From Nocardia uniformis NBRC 13702 (GTDB taxonomy: Bacteria > Actinomycetota > Actinomycetes > Mycobacteriales > Mycobacteriaceae): DNA of 64,000 nucleotides. The stretch spans positions 62,001 to 126,000 of the forward strand of contig NZ_BDCE01000057.1 of assembly GCF_001613345.1 (NCBI RefSeq), given 5' to 3'. Position 1 is the stretch's first letter, and every line of letters starts with the position of its first letter. The notes below the pieces were generated by a model, which was not told the DNA's origin, did not search any database, and worked only from the letters and a program-made list of their open reading frames with translations. A program made the position numbers and the translations under genes. This document shows positions 9,143-17,079 of the stretch, piece by piece.

Positions 9143-9586
9143 TCACTCGAACCCGTGTGCCTGCGCGACCAGGTCGAAGAACACCCAGACCCCGCCCTTG
9201 TCGTAGGCCTCCGGCGACTCGGAGCCGCCGAGGAACGGGTACGGGGTGGCGATATAGACCTCGTCGTCGCCGAGCGGGCCCAGGCGGCGGCGAATGGCCG
9301 AAACATGCTGGGGCTGCAGCACATACGTAATGAAGTTCGGGTCGAACAGCACGTCCTGGATGAAGGCGGTGACGTCGGCGAAGGTCCCGTACGTCTTGGA
9401 CGCCGCGCTGTAGGGGTCGAGTACCGCGTACTCGCCGGTCCGGGTGCTCATCAGGAAGGCGTGGCCGAGGTCCGAGTAGCCGACGACCATATCGAACTGT
9501 GGGAAGTGTTCCGCCCACGCGGGCATTGCCTCGTCGATACGGACGGAGGAGAACAATCGGAAGGGCACGCTGGTCACTTCGCCCAT
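9143..9586 (-). CDS. DUF1851/Tdi1-like (GAD-related) hypothetical protein
   Basis: A 147-residue cytosolic protein. The C-terminal half (GHAFLMSTRTGEYAVLDPYS, then FIQDVLFDP, and a tail rich in aromatic residues) resembles the DUF1851 / T6SS immunity Tdi1 C-terminal family as I remember it, a SUKH-neighbourhood-type fold common in immunity and housekeeping contexts. The start ATG 9586 has GGAG about 10 bases upstream. The reading frame continues far upstream, but that part has an unnatural composition and overlaps the neighbouring broken gene. No toxin gene is adjacent, so an immunity role is not supported here. Confidence 0.65.
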   Translation of the reverse strand: MGEVTSVPFRLFSSVRIDEAMPAWAEHFPQFDMVVGYSDLGHAFLMSTRTGEYAVLDPYSAASKTYGTFADVTAFIQDVLFDPNFITYVLQPQHVSAIRRRLGPLGDDEVYIATPYPFLGGSESPEAYDKGGVWVFFDLVAQAHGFE

Positions 9587-9627
9587 CCAACCAGACTCCG
9601 AATCGGTGACCTGCGGGCCGGTGTTGG

Positions 9628-10206
9628 TCACGCGCCCGGTGCGGCCCCCGTCAGGAACTGAATGGCCTTGTCGAGGCGGGCCTGCCTGGCTTCCGGGGAC
9701 AGCGCCTGTAGGAGCGGCAGCATCAGTTGGTAGCGTCCGGACTTGTCCAGCGTCTCGAATACGGCATTGGCCTGCGAGTTCTCCGCCAACGCGGCCGCGA
9801 GATCCGGCGGCACCGTCGCCGTTCGCTGGGATTCGTAGGCCGCGGCCCAGCGCCCGTCCCGCTGTGCCTTGCGGACCTCCGCCAGTCCGGGTTCGCGCAT
9901 ACGCCCCTGCGCGGTCAGCATCGCGACCTGGTCCACATTCACCTGCGACCACAGGCTCCTGGCTCGGCGCGGTACGTATTACTGTAGGTAGTACCGCTCG
10001 TCGAGGCCTTTTCGCTGCCCGGAGATCCAGCCCCAGCACAGGCCGACATCGACCAACTCGTCATCGGTCACCGATGCGATTCCGGACTTCTTCTTGGCGA
10101 CCTTGATCCACACACCCTCGCCGAGCCCGTAGTTCTCGGCCAGCCAACCGTCGAATGCCTCGGCATCCGCGAACGTCCTGATCGCCACACCGTCGAGTAC
10201 CTGCAC
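9628..10206 (-). pseudogene. YdeI/OmpD-associated family gene broken by in-frame TAA
   Basis: The first 75 codons (from 10206) encode the N-terminal half of a YdeI-type protein (GVWIKVAKKKSGI, then LCWGWISGQRKGLDERYYLQ). TAA at 9979-9981 then interrupts it. Beyond the stop, in the same frame, the family continues with PRRARSLWSQVNVDQV and the whole C-terminal half to 9628 (RWAAAYESQRTATVPPDL). By family comparison TAA replaces the arginine that usually follows the glutamine of LQ, and no bases are missing. It is therefore a nonsense change, sequence error or readthrough, not a frameshift. The two ORFs could be called separately, with the second starting at GTG 9942. Confidence 0.85.
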
Positions 10207-10257
10207 TCACCGAGGTTATCGCCCGTTACCGACAGGTTTGCGGGTTCGTCGGTCCGA

Positions 10258-11505
10258 TCAGGTGGGCTTCGACAGTGGAGATTGGTGGCGACGCAGGGCG
10301 CGGGGGAGTACAGCGGCGACTACGCCGGTGACGATAATGCCGCCGGTGCCCGCGATGACGAGGGTGGTGGGTGCGTCGGTGGCGTCGAGCAGTAGTCCAC
10401 CGCCGATATACGAGGCCGCAGCGGCGACACCGATCGCGCCGTACAGATTTCCGAAGACGCGACCGAGCATTCCGGCGGGGACGATGCGTTGGAGCATGGT
10501 GCTGGATGCGATATCCATACCCGCGATACCGATGCCACGCACCGCCTGCACGGTGAATGCCGCGGCGACCGACCAGGCCAGACCGGTGAGTAGGTTGCCC
10601 GCGCTGCTGACGAAGAAGCCGCCGATGAGCAGCGCCGCCATGGATAGCCGGGTGTCGTAGCGGCCCAGCAGCGCATATCCGAACAGCAGGCCGATACCGA
10701 CCGCGCCGAGCAGCAGTCCGACCGATGAATCACCGGACCGCAGCGTGTCTTTCGCCAGCATGACCAGGGCGACGTCATCGACACCATTGCAGGCGACGAC
10801 CGCGCAGAAACCGAGTGCGATGATTCGGATAACCGGGGTGCGCAGGATATAGCCGAGGCCTGTTTTCGCCTGCGCCAGTAGCGATTCCGGCTCACCACCG
10901 GTGCGTTCGGGTGGCATCGGCCGGAGCGCGAGCAGGACGAGCGCGGACAGCAGGAACGAGGCGGCGTCGACGAACAGCACTCCCCGAATGCCGAGGAACG
11001 GCAGCATGGCGGCGGCCAGCAGCGGTCCGAAGGCTTCGGCGGCATTGGACCCGAAGCCGATGACCGAGTTCGCGGTCGCCAGATCCTTGCCGTCGACCAG
11101 CGCGGGAATCGACGACCGGGACGCGGGCATGAAGATATTCGCCGCGATCGAGCGCGCCGCCACCAGTGCCAGCAGCAGGGGCAATGGCGGCAGCGAGAGC
11201 GCGATGAGCCCGACGAGTGCGGCCTGTACCAGCTCGCACCAGATCATCACCCGCCTGCGGTCGAATCGGTCACTGATCGCTCCGGCGATCGGACTGAACA
11301 GCGACGGTACGAAATCGCCGACGAGTAGCAGTAGCGCGACCGCGAGACCCTGCCCGGTCGTGTTCGCGACATGCAGCATCAGGGCGACCAGGCTCATCGA
11401 ATCGCCCGCGTAGGACACGATTCGGGCGGCGAACAACGCACTGAGCGGGCGGTTACCTCGCAGGAGGTGCAGCATGCGGCCGCGGTCACCGGTGGAGGTC
11501 GGCAT
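10258..11505 (-). CDS. MFS efflux transporter, EntS/multidrug type
   Basis: A 415-residue, roughly 12-helix proton-driven exporter of the major facilitator superfamily. It opens with LRGNRPLSALFAARIVSYAGDS, and the loop-2 signature is DRFDRRRVM. This subgroup exports enterobactin, macrolides or other drugs, but substrate cannot be read from sequence. ATG 11505 has GGTGGAGGT about 8 bases upstream. The frame stays open to 12078, but the extra 190 codons run under the oppositely oriented secreted-protein gene and look non-coding. It is transcribed divergently from that gene with 229 bases between. Confidence 0.88.
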   Translation of the reverse strand: MPTSTGDRGRMLHLLRGNRPLSALFAARIVSYAGDSMSLVALMLHVANTTGQGLAVALLLLVGDFVPSLFSPIAGAISDRFDRRRVMIWCELVQAALVGLIALSLPPLPLLLALVAARSIAANIFMPASRSSIPALVDGKDLATANSVIGFGSNAAEAFGPLLAAAMLPFLGIRGVLFVDAASFLLSALVLLALRPMPPERTGGEPESLLAQAKTGLGYILRTPVIRIIALGFCAVVACNGVDDVALVMLAKDTLRSGDSSVGLLLGAVGIGLLFGYALLGRYDTRLSMAALLIGGFFVSSAGNLLTGLAWSVAAAFTVQAVRGIGIAGMDIASSTMLQRIVPAGMLGRVFGNLYGAIGVAAAASYIGGGLLLDATDAPTTLVIAGTGGIIVTGVVAAVLPRALRRHQSPLSKPT

Positions 11506-11734
11506 CGGCTGGACCTCCACCGGCTCTACGAACAGCGGCCGGCGATCGACCGTCGCAGCGCACCATCGTGCCATACGGTTCCGCCGCACCCCAGCCATTA
11601 AAATTCTCCGAACACCGGTCTTTCGCGTACGCGCCGATTCACCTGCGCGACAACGGGCCTGACGTCGGGTACCCTGCCACCCGATTCGAGGATCTGGCCA
11701 CGTTCGACCCGGGTACAGCGAAAGGCTGACAACG

Positions 11735-12172
11735 ATGAGTGGTGTGGGTATTTCGAGCGGTATGGCAGGTGCCGCGATGGTGACATTGCTGTCGGTTCCG
11801 ATGGTGATGGCACCGCAGGCGAATGCGTTGGTCTCGCCGAGCCTGTCGGTGACCATGGCGGGTTCGGCGCTCGGGGCCACCAGGCTCGCGGCCGTCAACT
11901 GTCCGCAGACTGCCGTCGCGACGGTGAAGATGCCCGACGGCAGTCCGGTATCGCACGGGTCGGTGGACTTCACGAGTCGGCTGCCCGGCCTCGGCGGAAA
12001 TATTGTCGGCACGGTGCCGGTATCCAATGGGGTCGCCAGCATTGTGTGGGTGCCCGATATCGAGGGGCAGCACGTCATCAGCGCCGTCTACTTCGACGGC
12101 CCGCCGGATGTCCGGCCGAGTGCGGGCTACACCACGGTTACCGCGGTGAATCTCAATGGCATCTGCGCCTAG
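11735..12172 (+). CDS. Secreted Ig-like fold protein
   Basis: A 145-residue exported protein. The hydrophobic segment (about 8-32, ending PQANA) is a signal peptide. The mature part resembles a bacterial Ig-like/Big domain: TVKMPDGSPVSHGSVDF, VPVSNGVASIVW and HVISAVYF are alternating strands of the kind that follow the pattern turn-GxVxF-turn-GxAxxxW. Two cysteines (CPQ near 60 and the C-terminal IC) may form a disulphide that closes the domain. AAAGG lies about 10 bases before the ATG. Related stand-alone proteins are frequent in Nocardia and mycobacteria but have no defined role. Confidence 0.75.
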   Translation: MSGVGISSGMAGAAMVTLLSVPMVMAPQANALVSPSLSVTMAGSALGATRLAAVNCPQTAVATVKMPDGSPVSHGSVDFTSRLPGLGGNIVGTVPVSNGVASIVWVPDIEGQHVISAVYFDGPPDVRPSAGYTTVTAVNLNGICA

Positions 12173-12225
12173 TTCGACCGGGCACGGCCGGTTCGCTGCC
12201 GCCGGATAGGCGCGGTGACAACCTG

Positions 12226-12256
12226 ATGCGGCCCGCCACTCCGTGGCGGGCCGCAT
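12226..12256. terminator. Bidirectional hairpin between convergent genes
   Basis: A perfect 14-bp GC-rich stem (ATGCGGCCCGCCAC with GTGGCGGGCCGCAT) and a 3-base loop lie between the stops of the secreted protein and the convergent hydrolase. It has a short TTCGT follow-up and can serve either strand. Confidence 0.8.
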
Positions 12257-12266
12257 TCGTCTGCTG

Positions 12267-13094
12267 TTATTCCGCGATCGCGGTGAGGAACTCGCCCGCC
12301 GGTGGCGTGAGGATTGCGATATTCGGATTGTGGCTGAGTTTCGCGAGTTCTCGATGCTGAGCCTTGGGCAGTACCGCCGTAATGGCAGCCGCGCCGGTGC
12401 GCAAGAGCGCACCACTCTTCGCGCCGGAGATCACCAGGGTCGGCACGTCGACGCCGGACCAGTCCTCGGCCCGCAGCGCCTCACCGCGCATGAACCGCGC
12501 CATAATCGCCCAGTCGTGCGCCGTCGCAGTGGATGTGGCGATCAGGCTCTTCCAGAACGGCGTGAAGCGCATTATCGCGACGAAGGCGCGCGGCATACCC
12601 ATCGCCTTGGCCATATAGAACTTCACGACCTCGCCCCGGCGGTCCGCCTTGATCAACTCGTGCAGGCGAATATGCAGATCCGCGGCTGGAACGAAGTTGT
12701 CGTGGTTCACGACGAACGGCGGCTCGAAGGCAATCACCTTGGTAATACCCGGAATCCGCCCGGATGCGGCGGCCTGGAGCGCCAGTCCGGCACCCGACGA
12801 CCACCCGAACAGCGCGGCCTTCCCACCGGCCGCGTCGACCAGTGCGGCGATATCGTCGATCTCATTGTCGACGTCGTAGATACCCGGCGTATCGCTGCTG
12901 TCGCCGCGCCCGCGCCGGTCGTAGTTGATGACGGTGAGCCCGTATTCCGCGGCCAGCTTCTCGGCCAACTCCACCATCTTCGGAAACTTCCGGTAACTGA
13001 ATGCGCCGCCGACCAGAATCACCGTTCCGCCGTCACCTCCGACATAGCGATCGAAGGCGATCTGCACACCGGCGGGCGTCGTGATGGTTTCCAT
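12267..13094 (-). CDS. Alpha/beta hydrolase
   Basis: A 275-residue cytosolic alpha/beta-fold hydrolase. The nucleophile elbow FGWSSGAG places the serine near residue 99. The preceding DRRGRGDS (59-66) is the usual loop with an acid-binding arginine, and the C-terminal HNPN supplies the likely histidine. VILVGGAFSYR is the oxyanion strand. AGGAAAGG lies 8 bases ahead of ATG 13094. It resembles the family of small esterase/hydrolases acting on unknown esters, with no neighbour that would suggest a pathway. Convergent with the Ig-like gene. Confidence 0.88.
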   Translation of the reverse strand: METITTPAGVQIAFDRYVGGDGGTVILVGGAFSYRKFPKMVELAEKLAAEYGLTVINYDRRGRGDSSDTPGIYDVDNEIDDIAALVDAAGGKAALFGWSSGAGLALQAAASGRIPGITKVIAFEPPFVVNHDNFVPAADLHIRLHELIKADRRGEVVKFYMAKAMGMPRAFVAIMRFTPFWKSLIATSTATAHDWAIMARFMRGEALRAEDWSGVDVPTLVISGAKSGALLRTGAAAITAVLPKAQHRELAKLSHNPNIAILTPPAGEFLTAIAE

Positions 13095-13407
13095 GTTCGT
13101 GCCTTTCCTGCTGACTCAGCGTCCGTCGGCATCGTGCCGTCGATTACTCAGACGAGGTGGAAATTGAGGAATCATCGCGGTGCGTGGAATCTGAGGTGTG
13201 ACTCGCAGCACAGTGTTGCCGACCGGCTGCCAGGGGGCGGTTCGGGTGGCATGGATACCTATGGCCGGCGCGGGGGGAACAGTATCCGGATCGAACAGCG
13301 GTCGATCGCGGGTGTTCCGGAACCCTCATCCGAGGCCGAGAATCGTGACACCGCCGGAACGGTCGCGCTCCTCATAGTGACCGTTCGCCGACGTACACGG
13401 GGCTCGG
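13095..13407. other. Intergenic interval with no visible gene
   Basis: About 310 bases between the hydrolase start and the decarboxylase stop on the same strand. No ORF with a ribosome site or family resemblance is seen, and there is no clear hairpin. It presumably holds the hydrolase promoter. Confidence 0.4.
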
Positions 13408-13938
13408 TCAATTGGTGCGGTCCGCGTACCCCGGCGGAAGTCTGTTGGGGGGACGGTCGATGACCGTATCGTCATCGGGATCGCGAGTCTCGAGATAGGT
13501 GATCCGGCCGGTGGAGGAGACCAGGGTCAGCGGGTACGTCGGACCCCGCTCCCGGTCGGCGATGATCGCCGCCAGATTGTCCTCGTAGCGGCCGAGGGTG
13601 CTTTCGGGATAGTCGAGCATCCATTGCGGATAGGAGATCGTGGTGTGTACCCGGCGATCGCTCAGCCACAGAATGACATTGGTGGTGGTGCCCGTCGGCT
13701 CGACCCAGGCGAGCTTGTACAAATCACCGCTGAGCTGGACGAACTTCGCGGATTGATTCTTCGACCAGCGCCCGAACATGGGCCCCATCAGGCAGCGTGA
13801 CTCGATCGTTTCCGCATTGCGTACATACAGCTCGTACTTCCAGCCGTTCTCGTAGGCGTAGATCAGATGCTTGCCGATGAGTCCGGATAGGTCGCCGGTG
13901 AGGGCAGAGTTCGATGTGCTGGTGGGACCGGCACTCAT
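13408..13938 (-). CDS. padC: Phenolic acid decarboxylase
   Basis: A 176-residue cofactor-free decarboxylase that converts p-coumaric, ferulic or caffeic acid to 4-vinylphenols. It carries the family landmarks GKHLIYAYENGWKYELYV, the ESR and GRWSKNQSA segments, LAWVEPTGT and the SYPQW strand of the small lipocalin-like barrel. The tyrosine, arginine and glutamate residues used for substrate binding are present in these motifs. GAGAGGAG lies 7 bases before ATG 13938. The length suits the family, with a short Pro/Arg-rich C-terminal extension. The usual PadR regulator is not adjacent. A NmrA-like gene is divergent 200 bases away. Confidence 0.93.
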   Translation of the reverse strand: MSAGPTSTSNSALTGDLSGLIGKHLIYAYENGWKYELYVRNAETIESRCLMGPMFGRWSKNQSAKFVQLSGDLYKLAWVEPTGTTTNVILWLSDRRVHTTISYPQWMLDYPESTLGRYEDNLAAIIADRERGPTYPLTLVSSTGRITYLETRDPDDDTVIDRPPNRLPPGYADRTN

Positions 13939-14139
13939 CGGTCACTCCTCTCGGTCGATCTACGGCGATCCTCGAACCCGGGGCGTTTGTCAGCCTATCC
14001 ACTCGAATGCGTATTGCGGGTGATTTGCTATCGGCCGATCACCGGAGCCGGTACGCATATCTGCGGATGGGGGGTCGGACCGGCTTGACCTCTACCTTGG
14101 TTGGGCTTTTAGCGTCGTCGGTGACGAAAGGAATCCACC

Positions 14140-14952
14140 GTGACAACACTCGTAACCGGCGCGACCGGAAACACCGGCCGTCATGTCGTGACCGAACTCG
14201 TGCGCCGAGGCGACCGGGTCCGGGCACTCACCAGGAACCCGGCCGCCGCTGCCGCGAAACTCCCATCCGGCGTGGAATTGGTGGCGGGAACACATACCGC
14301 ACCCGCGACCCTGGCCGCCGCGCTCGACGGCGTCACCCGATTGCACATCACCGTGACCGCCGGACTCGCCGAGGTGGGCCCCGAACTGGTCCAGCGGGCG
14401 GTCGATGCGGGCGTTCGGCGCATGACCGTCGTATGGGGTGGCGGGGTCGGACCGGTGGAGCAGGCCGTAGCGGAGTCCGGCGTGGAATGGACACTGGTCG
14501 AGCCGCAGGAGTTCATGTCCAATACCTCGGGCTGGATCGATTCGATTCGCGCCGAGGGTGTCGTGCGCGAACCCTACGACCGCACCAGTGCCCTTGTGCA
14601 CGAGGCTGATATCGGCGTGGTGGCCGCCACCGCGCTACTGGAGGACGGCCACGCGGGGCAGTCCTACAACCTCACCGGCCCGGAGTCGCTCACCACGCAC
14701 GAACGACTCGAGATGCTGTCCGACGCGATTGGTCGTGACATCAGCTTTGTCCGAATCTCGCACGAGCAGGCCATCGACCGACTCATTGCCACCGGTGTCC
14801 CGCGCGCGGACGCCGAATATGTCGTCGGCTGGTACGCCGCCCCGAATATCGAATCCACGACGGTCGTCGACACCGTCGAACGGGTGACCGGCCGCCCGGC
14901 CCGCACCTTCGCGGACTGGGTCACCGAGCACGCGGACCGCTTCCGGCGCTAG
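14140..14952 (+). CDS. NmrA-like NAD(P)-binding protein
   Basis: A 270-residue atypical short-chain dehydrogenase of the NmrA/HSCARG class. The dinucleotide motif is LVTGATGNTGRHVV (residues 3-16), followed by ALTRNP, which contacts the phosphate. Further on, the YNLTGPESLTTHERLEML segment is typical of quinone-oxidoreductase-like members. These proteins reduce quinones or act as NADP sensors. The catalytic Tyr-x3-Lys of classical SDRs is not evident. The start is GTG 14140, with AAAGGA 7 bases upstream. It is divergent from the phenolic acid decarboxylase. Confidence 0.85.
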   Translation: MTTLVTGATGNTGRHVVTELVRRGDRVRALTRNPAAAAAKLPSGVELVAGTHTAPATLAAALDGVTRLHITVTAGLAEVGPELVQRAVDAGVRRMTVVWGGGVGPVEQAVAESGVEWTLVEPQEFMSNTSGWIDSIRAEGVVREPYDRTSALVHEADIGVVAATALLEDGHAGQSYNLTGPESLTTHERLEMLSDAIGRDISFVRISHEQAIDRLIATGVPRADAEYVVGWYAAPNIESTTVVDTVERVTGRPARTFADWVTEHADRFRR

Positions 14953-15423
14953 CTCGGCGAGCGCGACCTGCCCACTCGCGCATCCGGCGGAGGGTTCTTG
15001 CACCGCGATAATGGTCGAATTCGCCTGTGCTGTCGCCAGGTTCGGTGGCGGCCGGTTTATTCCGGCCATCGCTGGGCCGTTTCCGTTTGTGCCACACCGG
15101 GTCCCGCGTGGGCCTGCCCTGCACTGTCGTTCCGCTGTATTCACTCCGGTAGCTCGGGCGAGCTCGTGGTGCTCGACCGGCATCCGGAGGGGAGTGCCGG
15201 TCGAACACCGCCGTGCCTTGACGCGTGCCGCTCGTAGCTGACGGTTTGCCGGATTCCTATGATGCCCACGGAGGTCGTCGCGGCGTCGACCACCGCGGTG
15301 ATTGCGGAATTCGGTGTGGCCCCTGGAAAGAGGGGCCCGACAAGTGGGGTCTGGCCGGGCGATAACGGATCAATAGCCTTGCTACCGGTACCGAAACAGG
15401 GTCGGGGAGTGGAGAGGCTGAAC
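14953..15423. other. Intergenic interval with no visible gene
   Basis: About 470 bases before the beta-lactamase-fold gene. The upstream open frame of that gene covers the last 165 bases but lacks a ribosome site and has a non-protein-like composition. No repeats or hairpins stand out. Confidence 0.4.
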
Positions 15424-16752
15424 GTGCGTCGTTCTTTCATGGGCGTTGCGATGGCGGTGATTTCGGTGGGAATGCTGCTCGTCGGCGTCGAATCGCCGAT
15501 CGCGGGAGCCGCGCCGGAGACACTGAGAGAATGCGCCGTCAGCGCCGGTCGAGAACCGGAGGCGGCGAAACCCGAAGAGGTGGGGTTGGATTCGTCCGCC
15601 GTGGCGCGAGCCATCGACCTCGCGACCGATCCGACCCGCTTCACGGTGCGGGTATATCGGAACAACTGCCTGGTTGCCGGGCGGGAGAGCAATGACCGCA
15701 GCGGCAAGATGGCGTGGAATCTGTGGAGCAGTACCAAGAGCGTGGTGGCCATGGTGGCCGGAATCGCCGTGGACGAGGGGCACCTGCGCGTCGACGATCC
15801 GATCGACGCGTACCTGCCCGCCGGACTGGGCGATTCGGCGCACCGGGCCATCACCGTGCGGAACCTGCTGACCGAATCCTCGGGCATGCAGGTGGCGGTG
15901 GCCTCGGAAGGTATTACCGGCCTGGCGCAGATCGATCCGAATGTGGTGGCGCAGGCCCTGGCCATGCCCATTGTCGCCGAGCAGGGTACGGAGTGGCAGT
16001 ACAGCCAACGGGCCGTGGATCTGCTCGTCTACGTGGTGCAGCAGTCCGTGGGCGAGGACTTTCAGGCGTACGCGCAGCGGAAACTGTTCGGGCCATTGGG
16101 AATTCCCGCCAGTGACTACCACTGGGCACGGGACCGCAGTGGCAACACCTATGGCTACGCACACCTGGTACTACCGCCCGACGATTTCGTGAAACTCGGA
16201 TTGCTGCTGGTCAATCGTGGTAATTGGAATGGCGCGCAGATTATTTCGGCCGACTACCTGCGCCACGCCAGTACCCCGGCGGAGACCAACTCCTGCTATG
16301 GCTTCCTGTTCACCGTCAACGGCCCCGGCTGTGACGCGGTATTCCCCGGCCTGCCGTCGGACGCCATCCAGATGTCGGGCATGATGCGCCAGGACAATTT
16401 CATCGTGCCGAGTCTCGGACTGCTGGTCAGTTGGACCGGCGTCACCGTGCCCGGCGGCTCGGTGAGCTTCCCGCACGATGTGCTGCGCGCTGTCTCCGGT
16501 GCGTTTCTCGCACCCACGCTGACCGATCCCGGTCCCTACATCCAGCGACCGGATATCAGCCTGGCCGATCCGATGATCTCCAATCCGGATGCCACGCTCG
16601 CCGCACTCGGCTTCGGGCCCATGGCCTATCCCGGCTGCAATGCGATCGAATGTCTCGGCAAACCGCTGTCCCCGCCGTTCTCGAATTGGCCGCCAGGATG
16701 TTTCGTCCTCGGTTGCCTCGGTTCGGATCCGGCTACACCCGGTATACGGTAG
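15424..16752 (+). CDS. Secreted serine hydrolase, beta-lactamase/PBP4 fold
   Basis: A 442-residue exported member of the class C beta-lactamase / EstB / D-alanyl-D-alanine peptidase superfamily. The signal peptide is about residues 1-35 (ends IAGAAPETL). The active-site motif is SSTKS (SxxK), placed after KMAWNLW as in family VIII esterases. The second motif appears as YSQRAVDLL, where canonical enzymes have YxN, so the residue after YS differs. The C-terminal extension contains two CIECLGKP/CFVLGCLG cysteine pairs. GTG 15424 follows an AGAGG site; ATG 15439 is an alternative. Beta-lactamase activity cannot be claimed from sequence; esterase or peptidase is equally possible. Confidence 0.83.
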   Translation: MRRSFMGVAMAVISVGMLLVGVESPIAGAAPETLRECAVSAGREPEAAKPEEVGLDSSAVARAIDLATDPTRFTVRVYRNNCLVAGRESNDRSGKMAWNLWSSTKSVVAMVAGIAVDEGHLRVDDPIDAYLPAGLGDSAHRAITVRNLLTESSGMQVAVASEGITGLAQIDPNVVAQALAMPIVAEQGTEWQYSQRAVDLLVYVVQQSVGEDFQAYAQRKLFGPLGIPASDYHWARDRSGNTYGYAHLVLPPDDFVKLGLLLVNRGNWNGAQIISADYLRHASTPAETNSCYGFLFTVNGPGCDAVFPGLPSDAIQMSGMMRQDNFIVPSLGLLVSWTGVTVPGGSVSFPHDVLRAVSGAFLAPTLTDPGPYIQRPDISLADPMISNPDATLAALGFGPMAYPGCNAIECLGKPLSPPFSNWPPGCFVLGCLGSDPATPGIR

Positions 16753-16759
16753 ACAGCGA

Positions 16760-16792
16760 GACGGTCGGCGGTGGCTCCGCCCGCCGACCGTC
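16760..16792 (+). terminator. Hairpin terminator
   Basis: A 12-bp stem (GACGGTCGGCGG with CCGCCGACCGTC) and 9-base loop start 7 bases after the serine hydrolase stop. There is no T-tract. The structure is symmetrical and may also serve the convergent small gene. Confidence 0.75.
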
Positions 16793-16827
16793 GCGAACCA
16801 TTGCCTCGTTCGAACCTCAGGTACGGG

Positions 16828-17028
16828 TCAGAGCTTCAAATGAACCGCTGCGATCTTCCAGAAGGTTTCACTGTGCACGGAGTCGAAATCCCATGTCTCA
16901 CTCAGGGCGTGGGTTCTCGCGACGATGGCGGAGACATCGAAATCGTCGCGGCTGGCGGTGCCTTTCGCTTCCAGTGCGGCGATGACATACGCGGTCGCGC
17001 TTTCGGGCGAGTGCGGCGTTTGGGGCAT
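16828..17028 (-). CDS. Small hypothetical protein downstream of acyl-CoA synthetase
   Basis: A 66-residue soluble protein of unknown family (starts MPQTPHSPESATAYVI). It is predicted to be mostly helical, with HSETFWKIAAVHLKL at the end. TTGGAG lies 6 bases before ATG 17028; the frame also allows ATG 17046, but without a ribosome site. It follows the acyl-CoA synthetase gene by about 50 bases on the same strand and so probably belongs to that operon. The composition is protein-like and it ends just before the terminator. Function unknown. Confidence 0.6.
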   Translation of the reverse strand: MPQTPHSPESATAYVIAALEAKGTASRDDFDVSAIVARTHALSETWDFDSVHSETFWKIAAVHLKL

Positions 17029-17079
17029 GCGTACTCCAATCATCATTGAATGGTGTGGGCGTATGCGGTGGTGCGGCGG

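Noticed and set aside
9143-10039. N-terminal extension of the DUF1851-like ORF to 10039
   Set aside because: The extra 150 codons overlap the YdeI-family pseudogene and look non-coding; ATG 9586 has a ribosome site.
15011-15241. 76-codon plus-strand ORF before the serine hydrolase
   Set aside because: No ribosome site and no family resemblance; overlapping frames of similar quality exist.
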